Below are positions 1 to 10,407 of a stretch of DNA of 64,000 bases, piece after piece (within the stretch, counting starts at the first letter, position 1; every line of letters begins with the position of its first letter). The position numbers were made by a program, and so were the translations under genes. The notes under the pieces were generated by a model. It did no database searches, was not told the origin of the DNA, and worked only from the letters and a program-made list of their open reading frames with translations. Source of the DNA: Hygrocybe punicea (taxonomy: Eukaryota; Basidiomycota; Agaricomycetes; Agaricales; Hygrophoraceae); contig OY744465.1 in NCBI GenBank assembly GCA_963556145.1, forward strand, positions 1,550,001 to 1,614,000, written 5' to 3'.

Positions 1-110
1 TTGTCATATGTGATCAGTACACATTGAACTTTGGATATAGTTAGCTATCCAGTGGTGATACAAAGAGAATATGCAAACATTAAATCTGGATTATAGGTAG
101 ATTAGGTTAG

Positions 111-247
111 GTCACAACCGTTGGTTGACATCCACCGAACATCTCCACCGAACACACCAAACATGTTCGATGAGTTCAGTGTAGTATATCTAGTCACAAC
201 CGTTGGTTGACATCCACCAAACATCTCCACCGAACACATCGAACATT
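111..247. repeat. 82-bp repeat, left copies
   Basis: One full and one partial copy of an 82-bp unit start at 111 and 193, each beginning GTCACAACCGTTGGTTGACA and containing CCACCGAACATCTCCACCG. The same unit recurs in the opposite orientation at 9588-10020, so the two arrays form an inverted pair around three orphan genes. No target-site duplication or terminal motif was identified. Positions 1-110 and 248-477 show nothing gene-like. Confidence 0.8.
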
Positions 248-477
248 CTCATCTTGTCAGCAAAAAGGCACACCTCTTGCATATTGTGGATCCTCAAATT
301 GCAGAGTCACAGTCTAACAATGATTGAAGAATACAATATCTGGACATGTCACATATGTGTCATCAATGCTTGATGCTTGAATCAATAGCCAAATTTCAAT
401 TACAGTATATAGAAGACATATTTCATAGTAAATTGATGTATTCAGAATGGTTCCATGTATCATCGTGATTTACAACT

Positions 478-1057
478 TTCAATAGTTTACTGTCGTTTTA
501 CTATCTGATGGCAGTAACTGCACCTTTTTGTATCAATTGAGAAATTTGGACTTGGTAGAATTTTGGGTGCTTTGTTTTGTATCTCATGAAATACTGCTTG
601 GATCAAGATGGTTGATTCTGGTTGTATTTCGAGCCTAATGACAGACAAACATAGGACAGATGCAATAACGGCTCAAAGGACAAAAACAGAGAAGAATATG
701 GTATATGTACTTCTAGGCCTTGAAAAGATGAACAACCTTCTCCCTCCAGTCTTCTTCATATGAGCTCTTTCGATGTCATAAGACAGTATCATTTTGGGTG
801 TCAAAAAGTACTGGTCTACCTTTTTATTTCATCAACAACTCACCATATCCTAAATATTGTCCAAATGTAATTACAGGAGTAGATAGTCCTCAAGATATAG
901 TACAACTTTCCCTGTATAACCATCTTAATCCAAATAGTATTTCATGAGATACAATACACAGCACCCAAAATTCTACCGAGTCCAAATTTCTCAATTGATT
1001 CAAAACAGTGCAGTTGCTGCCATCAGATGGCAAAACAGCTGTAACATATCAACAGTT
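478..1057. repeat. large imperfect inverted repeat
   Basis: Arms at about 478-613 and 918-1057 are imperfect reverse complements. Both contain TCAATTGAGAAATTTGGACT and the run TAGAATTTTGGGTGCT (reverse-complemented on the right), separated by a unique loop of about 300 bp. This could be a foldback MITE or the decayed ends of a small DNA transposon. No clear flanking duplication or transposase frame was seen. Positions 1058-1265 hold nothing recognisable. Confidence 0.7.
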
Positions 1058-1265
1058 TGAGTACATACAATATTATACATTAGCATCGGTCGATATTCAT
1101 ACTATTGAGGTGTCGCCTTGTTTCCACAACACCCTCTGCATCATTACTGTCTTCCACATACCCAACATGCCGTTTGATGGCTATTTTGGGTTGTGTAGTT
1201 GGTGTAGGCAAAGCCGTCTTGTTGCGAATCATAGTTGCTTCCTGAGAATATACATCAGTATTCGT

Positions 1266-2568
1266 TTAATTCTTGATGTATTGAAGCATTACCTCTGTGA
1301 AATCACTGTCTACCAGTGCCAATGACCGTAGATTCAGAATCATCTTGAATTTATCCTTCTTTACTGGAACTGCCGATATTGTAAACTGAACCTCCACTAT
1401 ATCACCGATTCTAAAGCAAGTTGAGTTTGTTGGAATGAAGCTAATAAATATTTCCATCAGTAGGGATGTGATCCCAATTCATTGTCACTCACCAATGTCG
1501 ATTTCTATCAGACTTCAACTTGTAATAAAGTACGCAATTGTCCTGGCCATGAAAGTAGCGGGAATTCGCAAGTGAGGTTAATATGCCTTTTGGATCGATG
1601 GCATGCTCGAATGGAATGTGAGGGGAAGAGTTGTCGTGTCGGCGATCAGTGAAATATCGGGTTCCTATTGCGAGTGCCATGTAATCCATGTATGTAGAAG
1701 GCGTAAAAGCTTGCATTGCATTGTCAGGAAATTGACGAGCCAGTTTCTGGTGCAGAATCTGAAGGTTATCGATATAGGATTGAAAGCCCGTTGTATCAAG
1801 GCCAGTTACGACTATGCTTTGACGTATGAAGGGCGTTTGGCGTTCCGGTTGACTATTACAGTGGTTCATCAGAATGGTATTCAAGGAATTGATACAAATT
1901 TAGCACATACCTGGTTGTTATGGGTGGAAGATCTTTTGCCACCAAAATTGCTTGCAAACTTAATACCAATTCTTGATGTTCAGATTCATCATTGGTTGGA
2001 AGTGTAAACTTCCAGCAATTTGGAGAGTCGACATGCACAATATTGACATTTGAAATCTGGCAATGCGGTCAATATGATATACCTTTTCAAATCCAATGAC
2101 TTACATTTGTGGCCTTTGCAAGCTGACTTTCATCATCGTCTAAGCGTGCAGATATGATTTCCTGCAGATGTTCAGCTGTCAATTTGGTGTCAAATACTAG
2201 CCAGTATATATATGGTGGATATTGCTAACATGCACCCTTGAAGTTGTAATAGTTGTCCATCACGTACAAAGCAGTGGTGAGATGTATATTGCATGGCACA
2301 ATTTTGTCCACTTCATGGATTATATCTTCCACCATCATCCTCACACCGATCATATCCATATTAGCTTTTGATGTCCATGTGATGATAGCTTTCAGGATCC
2401 GTTTTGTTTTTGTTTTTGTATTGCATTCTTGAATATTGAAGTTTGCGTCATTTTGCATAATACGGATCCTTTCCATTTCTTTCAAATGCTGCATATAATG
2501 TTGGTTGTCAGCTGTCTGGTTTGGATATGGTATAGTCAAGCATGTACTCCAGCTTTTCCGCATTAATT
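1266..2568 (-). CDS. orphan agaric multicopy protein, 5' end missing
   Basis: This minus-strand gene reads through five exons at 2236-2568, 2105-2196, 1911-2056, 1493-1852 and 1266-1440. All junctions are GT-AG and all phases agree, giving about 368 codons to the stop at 1266. The C-terminal exon has the phrase FRIGDIVEVQFTISAVPVKK, which I recognise as a recurrent motif of uncharacterised multicopy proteins in mushroom genomes; no function is known to me. The first exon lacks a convincing start. Its upstream acceptor (GATGCAG, reverse strand) lies next to the hAT insertion at 2589, so 5' exons are either beyond 4962 or lost. Nothing in the known exons is broken, but expression would require splicing out the inserted element. 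Confidence 0.6.
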
Positions 2569-3054
2569 CTGCATCACAGGATATGTATTATGGCCAGTCA
2601 GGGGTACACCCGCAGTGGTCTGGGGCTGTACTCGGACCCGTACCTGTCACGGGTACATACCAGAGCCCAAAAGTACGGGTATGGCACGGGTTTTGCAGGG
2701 GTACAGGAAGAAACATGCAAAATACCCCATTTTACCTGTTTTTGGTGGTTTTTATGGTTATTGTGGACAGAATACTGGCCGGATCCCTTTAGTGTAAAGG
2801 AACACAATGTTTAGAATACTGTGGGGAGTGTTGAGAGCATTTTTACATATTTTTACAAGCAATGATTCTCATTATATCCCTCAAAAATAGCGAAAAATAC
2901 CCCAAAAATTGAGTTTTTGATGTTTCTTCTCCCAAAAAAAATACAGCCCATACCCTGTCATGATCCAAACAGGATTCGGATCAAAAAATAGTAATATGCT
3001 GTCACTAGTCACCATCCCTACAGCACACATCACATTACAAGGACCATTCATACT

Positions 3055-3245
3055 GGAATGCCCCCATCTGCATATGGAGTAGAAAGGAATACCCTTATCT
3101 GCATATAGGACACACAGGAAATCCTTATCTGCACATAGGACATACATGAAACCCTTATCTATACAAGGGACATGCAAGGAAACCCTTATCTACAGAAGGG
3201 ACATGCAAGAAAACCCTTATCTATGCAGAAGAAATGAAGGAATAC
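3055..3245. repeat. tandem ACCCTTATCT repeat
   Basis: About five diverged copies of a unit of roughly 36 bp contain ACCCTTATCT followed by an AGGGACATGCAAG-type half. The copies lie inside the hAT element and are not coding in any consistent frame. Confidence 0.6.
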
Positions 3246-3555
3246 CCTTATCTTAACTGATAAGGCCCCCAAAACATCTTATCAGAGGCCAAAGAAGCAC
3301 AAGAAGCACAGCCACATCCTTATCTCCAATCATAGAGATAACACATGCCACCCATCATTCCCTGATCAAGAAGCACATCACATTTCATATCAATTGATCA
3401 AATACAGCCCAGCCCAGATCTTATCTTTTTCTTAACTGATAAGGATACACACATGGCATGGCATCAATTGATCAAGAAGCACAGCCTCAGGAAGATGATT
3501 CTAGAAGCATAGCCTGGCACAGCCCTTGCCTTTGATTCACACACCCAAGATTGGA

Positions 3556-3935
3556 CCAGCAACATGACTCACTCCCATCAAATGTGACTCATTGGTCTAT
3601 CCATGACAAATTATGACCCTTATGACATACTCATGACCCCCCATGACTCATTATGACCACCCATGACTAATTATGACTATTTCTGACTCATTATGCCCCC
3701 TCCTTTGATTATAATTCCTATGTGACTCATTAATTGACTCTGTATGAGTCACAAACCCATGCCTTCCTTTCTTATGACTCCTTATGAGTCATAACCCCCC
3801 CATGCCTTTCATCATTATGACTCCTTATGAGTCATAAACCTATGCCTCTCCCCTATATGACTCCCTATGAGTCATATCCTATGCTCTCCATTTCATATAC
3901 CATTCTATGACTCAGTATGACTCCTGCTGTAGAAT
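3556..3935. promoter_or_regulatory. cluster of TGASTCA (bZIP-type) sites
   Basis: Ten exact TGACTCA or TGAGTCA heptamers plus several TGACTC half matches occur in about 380 bp. Several are arranged as back-to-back palindromes (TATGACTCcttATGAGTCATA). TGASTCA is the consensus for Gcn4/AP-1 class bZIP factors. Immediately downstream at 3940-3948 is a TATA-like TATATATAG, so the layout resembles an upstream activating sequence plus core promoter carried by the hAT element, or an old LTR nested in it. The downstream frame (3967-4158) is short and matches nothing I know. Confidence 0.5.
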
Positions 3936-5383
3936 AGGTATATATAGAGCCCAGTTTCTGCTGGAGATGGCTCAGTCACCTAATCTGACAGGCCCAGTCA
4001 CAGGACAGTCCCTCTCCCAGATTCTGATTCACCCCTCTGTGTTTGTTTGTATTACTTGTGTAGTAGTACTTCAAATACCAATTGCAGTTCAAGTCATCAT
4101 TCATTTGTTTAAGGATATCAATTGCAGTTATATTGATACTCCCTTATTACTTGTTTGATATATTTTCTTTGTGTTCTGTCACGTAGTACAGTCACATTCA
4201 TCTTCTTTCAAGTTCTATTGATCATCACCAAAGATATCCCAGTACTTTATTCTGCACTAGTAGCCAATGTGCGTTTGAAGCTTCGGAATAAAGTCCGATA
4301 TCTTGATCATCAATCCTACTTGCCTATTGTTCAGTTCATTCATTCTGTACATAGTATTTTGTCACACCTCCCTTTTGTTTGACATCTACTGTTACATCGC
4401 CCATCGCCCATCGTCTATCGCCCATCATCCATAATCTATCGCTCATCCCTATTGTACCTTTGCTCATTGTATACTTGCTACTTGTATACTTGACTGTTGT
4501 ACACTCGTTCATCTTACACTGTTCATACTTGCTTGAGTTATTATCCACTTATACTCTCGCATACCTCTTGTCACTCAAAGTCTTTACCTTCAGTAGGGAA
4601 GACCTCATTGTTCACTCATCCTCTATAAGTCATACATCTGACTTATATTATTGTTAAGTATTTGTTGTATCCCTCAAAGCTAACCTTTGATAGGATTCAC
4701 ACCACAACCCAACCACCCAACAGGAATACCCCAGAGTTATTAAAGAGCTAAATCCTTGTTCCTAAAGGACAACAAGGTAATTTCCCGATCAACGACGCAC
4801 TCCGGAAACCCTTGGTGTGGATTTGTTCAAACACTTCCCACGCAAAACAACCCGCGTGGGTACTGCGGGTATTCTGAGGCTGGACTCGTACCCTTAACCC
4901 GTGGTACCCATACTCTTAACCCCTGGGGGTATTGCATACCCTTGACCTGCCCTAATATGTATGCACAGCATTGGAATTAACCCCTATCCATCATTCATCA
5001 ATATCTGTTAGTATACCCCATGTTGCTTAATTTGGCATTATGCAATTTTGTTTCATGAATACCCCTTTTTATTTAGTCTCCATTCCTAACTTTAATTGAG
5101 CTTGTCAACAATTCATGAAACCTACCAGTATAAACTTGTGGCGAATATCATGTGGACAGTCATCCATTTTTCATGCATACCTTTGCGCTTTGCATGGAGT
5201 ACATGGATGGCCCAAGAAGCCTCATTTGGTATATGAGCATGTGCCAATGGTGGATCCTCAGATGTTATTGTTGAAGTTTTGAATTCACCGATTCATCTTA
5301 AATCCATAGCTTATTGTTTTTGAGTGATTTAAATCGTGAGTGAAGATGATATCCACCATTCCATCAACTTTGACCGCTCTCCA

Positions 5384-7414
5384 ATGCCTTCCAAGAAGTC
5401 CACTGCCACGAAATCAAACTCGAAAGCAAAACCCAAGGCCACCATGTATGTTTACCTATTTTACTCAGTATTACTGAAGTTTCTATTGCATGCACTAAAG
5501 ACGGCCTTCTGCAACAATCGAGAAGCGGAAGAAGGTTATCAAGACTTGGGCTGATGATGATGTGTATGTGTCATCGTTTTAATAGTTAGCTATTTTTGAC
5601 CAATGGACAGTGTGGCTTTGTCCGATGCTAATGATGATGCCGTCAGTATTCAAAGCACTGGCAGTGTAATGGCACCATCAACGCTCACAAGGTATCTATA
5701 ATCACATATCATTGTTATCCAATATGAGTTAACAAATATTAGGCATTCCGTCAAGTTTCGCAACGTTAAAGACGTGTTAGTGTTTCAATATCAAATATAT
5801 CTAACATGATTTCAATCTGTTACAGTGGAAAGAAACGTCAAATGTCATCTCCCAATGTCACCGACAATGACGACGATGTGTAAATATTTTTCATAGGTGT
5901 TGTCTCATCATTGACAGGTTATCCATAGTAAAACGCCTTCCCCCTTCAAGAAATTGAAAGCTGCATCTAATCAATCACAAGACGGTGAGCAAGAGGAGGA
6001 AGAGGAAGAGGATTACGGTTCTAAGTGAGTTGTTCGGTTATCATAGACATATCCATTTGTTCAAACAAATTGTTTGACTGTTTAGGCATCGTCGCAAAGT
6101 AGCCTTGATGAAGAACCCCGATAAGCCAATTTCGTGTGTATTTTACGTGCCGATATGAATATTCTCATTCATTAATCGTAACAGCGTTTCTAATACTCCA
6201 TCCAAGAAGTCGAAGTCCACGAAGGCCATCATGCTCGATGATACCGACGATGATAAAGGCTCCAGTGGTGATGAAGGAGATCTGACCTATGCACTGACGC
6301 AGATCACCAGGTGTGTTGGATCTTATTACACCGTGGTGTTTGATGTAGATGTCGTGAATCTAGCTTACCATCTCCGAACGTTGATGAGTCCAATATTGGC
6401 ACGAGGGATCCTCAACTTGTTGACACCTACCAAGACTGCGTCAACATCAAGTATGCCATTGCAGTCATACCCTTGTCATTTACTCATAACTATATAGGGC
6501 AGCAGTGATGGTATCCTGGTCCAGTGCAATTGGAAACGGCAACCCACAGTTTAGTGATATTATCACTGACATCTACAAGATCAACAGAAAGTACGTTGTT
6601 TCAACGACAATTTGAAGTGGATCCAGTCAATTCATTTGATATAATATAGATTATTGGTTTCCGCCATTACCTTTGATAGATCTGGGAGGTATTCTAATCT
6701 CTCTCGTGATAACCCTGCCCATATCTCCACTGGTGCATTTGGTTGCAACTTCTTTCATGCAGTTGGAGGTGGAATGCCGACGATCTTTACATCGGTCATC
6801 ATAGTGGAGTCCTGCTTTCTTGATGAGCCCAAGATTGGTGGCAATACAAAGCCAGTCAAGGTTATACAGGGTGCACTACTTCAAGGAGAATGGGAGCGAT
6901 ATGTCGGTGCTATTGGAATGGTGATTCGCGAGTCCGAATTTGGGGCCCAACTGTATAAGGACTATGTGTCCTTCTCAACGACCACAGCAAGTGGAATGGA
7001 TACATCTCCCAGTTTGTGCATTGATTATTTCTAGTTGTAATTCCTAATCGATTTTCATAGAGGCATCGACATCCAAAAATGTACAACTTAGTCCATTCAC
7101 TCGTTGACCCACTCCATCTTATCATAAGGCTGCTCTATCATTTTACGATATTGGTAAGCATCCGGTCATCTAATATAAAATGATATTTTGAGTATGTGTT
7201 GTCAGTGCCCATCTATGATGCACGCAAAGTCAAAGCGGACTTCACGTCCACTCTCATATCGCTCCAGCAACTACCCATCTTCCCGCACAATATCCCTGCA
7301 GGATCCTGTGTTGTTGTTGGACATACCATCAATACATTCAAGCGTGTAGATGATATGATGAAGAGCATTTCGCTCAATGTGCAATGGGTCATGGTCTTGG
7401 GAGTCCCGAAATGA
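5384..7414 (+). pseudogene. orphan agaric gene, 13 short exons, in-frame TGA
   Basis: Exons can be followed at 5384-5445, 5501-5563, 5611-5691, 5743-5775, 5826-5879, 5929-6024, 6086-6133, 6185-6310, 6364-6450, 6498-6590, 6650-7011, 7061-7153 and 7206-7414. The first ten introns are all phase 2. ATG 5384 begins MPSKKSTATK. The N-terminal third is Lys/Ser-rich with acidic runs (EEEEEED), and the C-terminal part holds the family phrases WERYVGAIGMVIRE and VPIYDARK. I know this only as an uncharacterised multicopy mushroom family. The exon at 7061-7153 has an in-frame TGA at 7105-7107 inside conserved-looking sequence, so this copy is probably dead, unless an intron was missed there. The donor ending exon 11 is uncertain (7011 or 6990). 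Confidence 0.6.
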
Positions 7415-7500
7415 TTTCCTCACATATCATCATTTATATTTGTATTTTACCTCTGTCTTGTGAATAAATGTGAACCGATCCATTGAATGTACAACTGATA

Positions 7501-9322
7501 TTACAAATATGAGTATGGACTTTTGATGTCAACCAACCATTTATAAAAAACCACTGCAAAAGTGTCTGCCAATGAGCCAATGGGTGCTCGAACGGATTTC
7601 AGACCTGATTTCATGTTCGACCAGAGGCTGCATGTGTGATAACGTTCCACCTCGTTCACGAAATACGACACAGTGTCCGTTTTGGAATCCACAATGAGCG
7701 ATATGTCCATATGGCAAAAGACACTCATCGATGGTTTTCCACCAACCATATTGGACTCTATCGCATAAAGCCCTTCGTAGGTCTTTTGGACAAAGTCGAA
7801 GAACTCGTTTCTGCCTTGTTCTCGAATAGAAATGGCACCCCTGTCTGGATTGCACGTGACCGTCTTCAATAGAGTCCCCTGCGTTTGAAATATTCTGACA
7901 AAGTTAAGACAATCATACATATGATATGACAAGTGAAAATGAAGGGCACTCACCTTAACTCATCCAAGGTATAGAAACTTGAGACGATATCCCACTTCCA
8001 GGACTTGCTTTCCTTGTTGTACAGGGTGTGCACCGTATACATGACCTTTCCACCAACTAGAAACACACGCCATTCGCCCATCTTACTCAGTGGTTCGATG
8101 TACGTTTGCCCAAACCAACGTGAACCTGGAACCTCACAGTTATTACGCATGTATTCCCAATTTCGCTTGGGGTCACCAGGTAATAGTACGTGATGACCGG
8201 TGTCGCTGTGTGTCTGTTTCAAGACAATATTTGGTGGGAATTGGTCGCCATCGTTTAATAATTTTGCTTGGGGGCGTATCGTATGCGTTACGTTCAAAGT
8301 GACATGAAGCAAGTTTTGATTTTGTATCCATTTTGAATGGACCATGTTCATCTGCTTCGGAGGCGGCCAGATGTGTACCGTTCGACAGAGTTCGTCCATG
8401 CCAGTCATGAAAATCAACACATTTCCAGTGTCAATCCATATTGGTTACCGCTGTCAAGACATCAGTATAATGCAGTGAAAACGGAGCAGAATTAATTAAA
8501 GCGATGTCAATCTTACATATATGACATTCCCATATCCACACCACCAAATACACAATCTGCCGATGCGAACTTTTGCCACGTATCGCCTTTGTCTTGATAG
8601 CGAAGTATTGCGTGAAGGAACTCGGGCCAAAATATGTATTTGACATTGAAGCGCCAGTCTCCATCCTCATGATGTAGTTGCATACCGATATAAACCTGTT
8701 TGTTGTGAAATGCGTTTCAGTATCAACAATCCACAAATTAAACAATAGACATTACCCATTCTTGAATACATACTGAATAGCGACTCTTGTATGATTTGAT
8801 GATATGGACGTAACCATCAAGATGGGCAATGGTATCGAGTTCAATTTTGGATATGGTCGTGGTGACGAATGCAAGATTATTAATAGCTGTGGCTTTGCTT
8901 GTGATACGAGTCGTTGGGTCAAGGATAAAGAGGATTTTGAAAACACGGCCGTCATTGTTGCTTAATGTGGTTATACGGCGTTCATTGTTGCTTACGGTGG
9001 TTGGCGGTTCCATTTCACAGTCAGATGATGTTTCCATCTCAGAGTCGGATGATAGCCTTTTGCGTGGAAGGAGATCGAGTTCCGCGGCCGTCGCATTGCG
9101 GACACCCTGCCAATTTTCACGTATGTTGCAACCAAGACATACCGACTGCGGACAAATTCCAGATGAAACGCATTTGGGATGTTGGTGTGCGGATCCGACA
9201 TGTCTTTGGCAGGAGTTGCCTTCCTTCTTCCACAAAAGACATTTTGTTTTTGGAGAGTCGCATTTTCGACCAGGGCAGATGTGCATGCAAAGTTCATAAC
9301 CAAGTTCCTTCTTATATGGCAT
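7501..9322 (-). CDS. orphan agaric protein with possible ATP-grasp-like fold
   Basis: Exons are 8756-9322, 8517-8695, about 7954-8450 and 7501-7894, with GT-AG junctions. ATG 9322 is the best visible start, though a further 5' exon is possible. The N-terminal exon is Cys-rich (CMHICPGRKC, NSCQRHVG), compatible with metal binding. Exon 2 contains FGGVDMGMSYM. The C-terminal half contains VLKQTHSDTGHHVLLPGDPK and SYFVNEVERYHTCSLW. A Lys before a Gly-rich loop, and an Asn-Glu near the end, recall the ATP-grasp nucleotide site; this is inference from motif shape only. The third exon is one nucleotide out of phase with its upstream neighbour near 8440-8450, which means either a frameshift or a missed splice site. 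It is another multicopy mushroom family of unknown role. Confidence 0.55.
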
Positions 9323-9587
9323 GTTTGTGGACCTAGGCAGGATTTCTGATGGGTGGTATGAGGAACAGACACAGATATCATTAATACATCAATACCTTAA
9401 TAATTGATTACTTTCAGGGTGGTTGATAGCACGTGGTGACGATTGCACAAACCTTCTAATTATAAGACGTCGGAATTATGTCACCTGACAAGAGTGGCAA
9501 TGATAAAACAACGAACACGTGCCAAACACGTTGAACAGCAATGGAATCATTTAAATGTCTTGAAAGAGCAATATCCACTGAACAGAT

Positions 9588-10020
9588 CGGACGTGTTTGG
9601 TGTGTTCGGTGGAGATGTTCGGTGGATGTCAACCAACAGTTGTGACTAGATATACTACACCGAACACATCGAACATGTTCGGTATGTTTGGTGGAGATGT
9701 TCTGTGGATGTCAACCAACGGTTGTGACTAGATATACTACACCGAACACATCGAACATGTTCGGTATGTTCGGTGGACATGTTCGGTGGATGTCAACCAA
9801 TGGTTGTGACTAGATATACCACACCGAACACATCGAACATGTTCGGTGGACATGTTCAGTCAACGTTGTTGAACCAATATGACTAGATATACCACACCGA
9901 ACACATCGAACATGTTCGGTGTGTTCGGTGTGGTATATCTAGTCATACCGATTGATGGACATCCACCAAATATGTCCGGTGACCGAACGCACCAAACAAC
10001 ATGTTTGGTGTAGTATACCT
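9588..10020. repeat. 82-bp repeat array with 66-bp palindrome
   Basis: Three tandem units start at 9618, 9700 and 9782 (TTCGGTGGATGTCAACCAAC type, period 82), followed by a diverged unit. At 9880-9945 lies a 66-bp near-perfect palindrome running from TGACTAGATATACCACACCG to its complement (two mismatches), after which one unit continues in reverse orientation. The array is inverted relative to the copies at 111-247. Confidence 0.85.
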
Positions 10021-10407
10021 CGTCCTTTCTACATCCATCCAACAAGTCAGACTTGTTGTGCTTTTCCATCAAAGGACCAGTCCGTGAATATTCATTGAAC
10101 AAATTAACTCCATTTATCGCCTTACCAACTGAAAGAAATTCAATATGCTGCACCTGTCGGTTTTCTGCGTGCAAGTACTAGCCTTGGACAACTTATAAGC
10201 TCAAGCCACATCAAAAACATAAATAAATAGATTTGTTGTTTATGCATGCAAAGAAGCCGAACATGAGGTCGAACATGTGGCGATTGATCAGGTCACGTGG
10301 TCGTGACATCTGTATTCATAGTCTGGAACGTTGAGTAAAAAATCCGCCCTTTTCTTTTGCTCTCAAATCGCCTCACACATCGACCAAAAAGCTTTATTTC
10401 ATCTTCC

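Larger units (their letters stand above)
2589..4954. mobile_element. hAT-type element without transposase
   Basis: The element is flanked by a perfect 8-bp duplication, ATATGTAT, at 2581-2588 and 4955-4962. Its imperfect terminal inverted repeats are TATGGCCAGTCAGGGGTA on the left and TAGGGCAGGTCAAGGGTA on the right (reverse complement), 14 of 18 identical. An 8-bp duplication with TA(G)-starting ends is the hAT signature. No transposase frame is visible in its 2366 bp, so it is non-autonomous. Near both ends there are CGGGTAC/GGGGTAC-rich stretches that may be subterminal binding repeats. Inside are a short tandem array (3055-3245) and a dense TGASTCA cluster (3556-3935). It sits directly upstream of the gene at 1266-2568, possibly in an intron. 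Confidence 0.85.

Noticed and set aside
3055..3245. CRISPR-like array
   Set aside because: Units are diverged tandem repeats without unique spacers, in a eukaryotic sequence.
3250..4690. Solo LTR nested in the hAT element
   Set aside because: The TATA box and downstream layout suggest one, but no TG...CA boundaries with a target duplication could be found.
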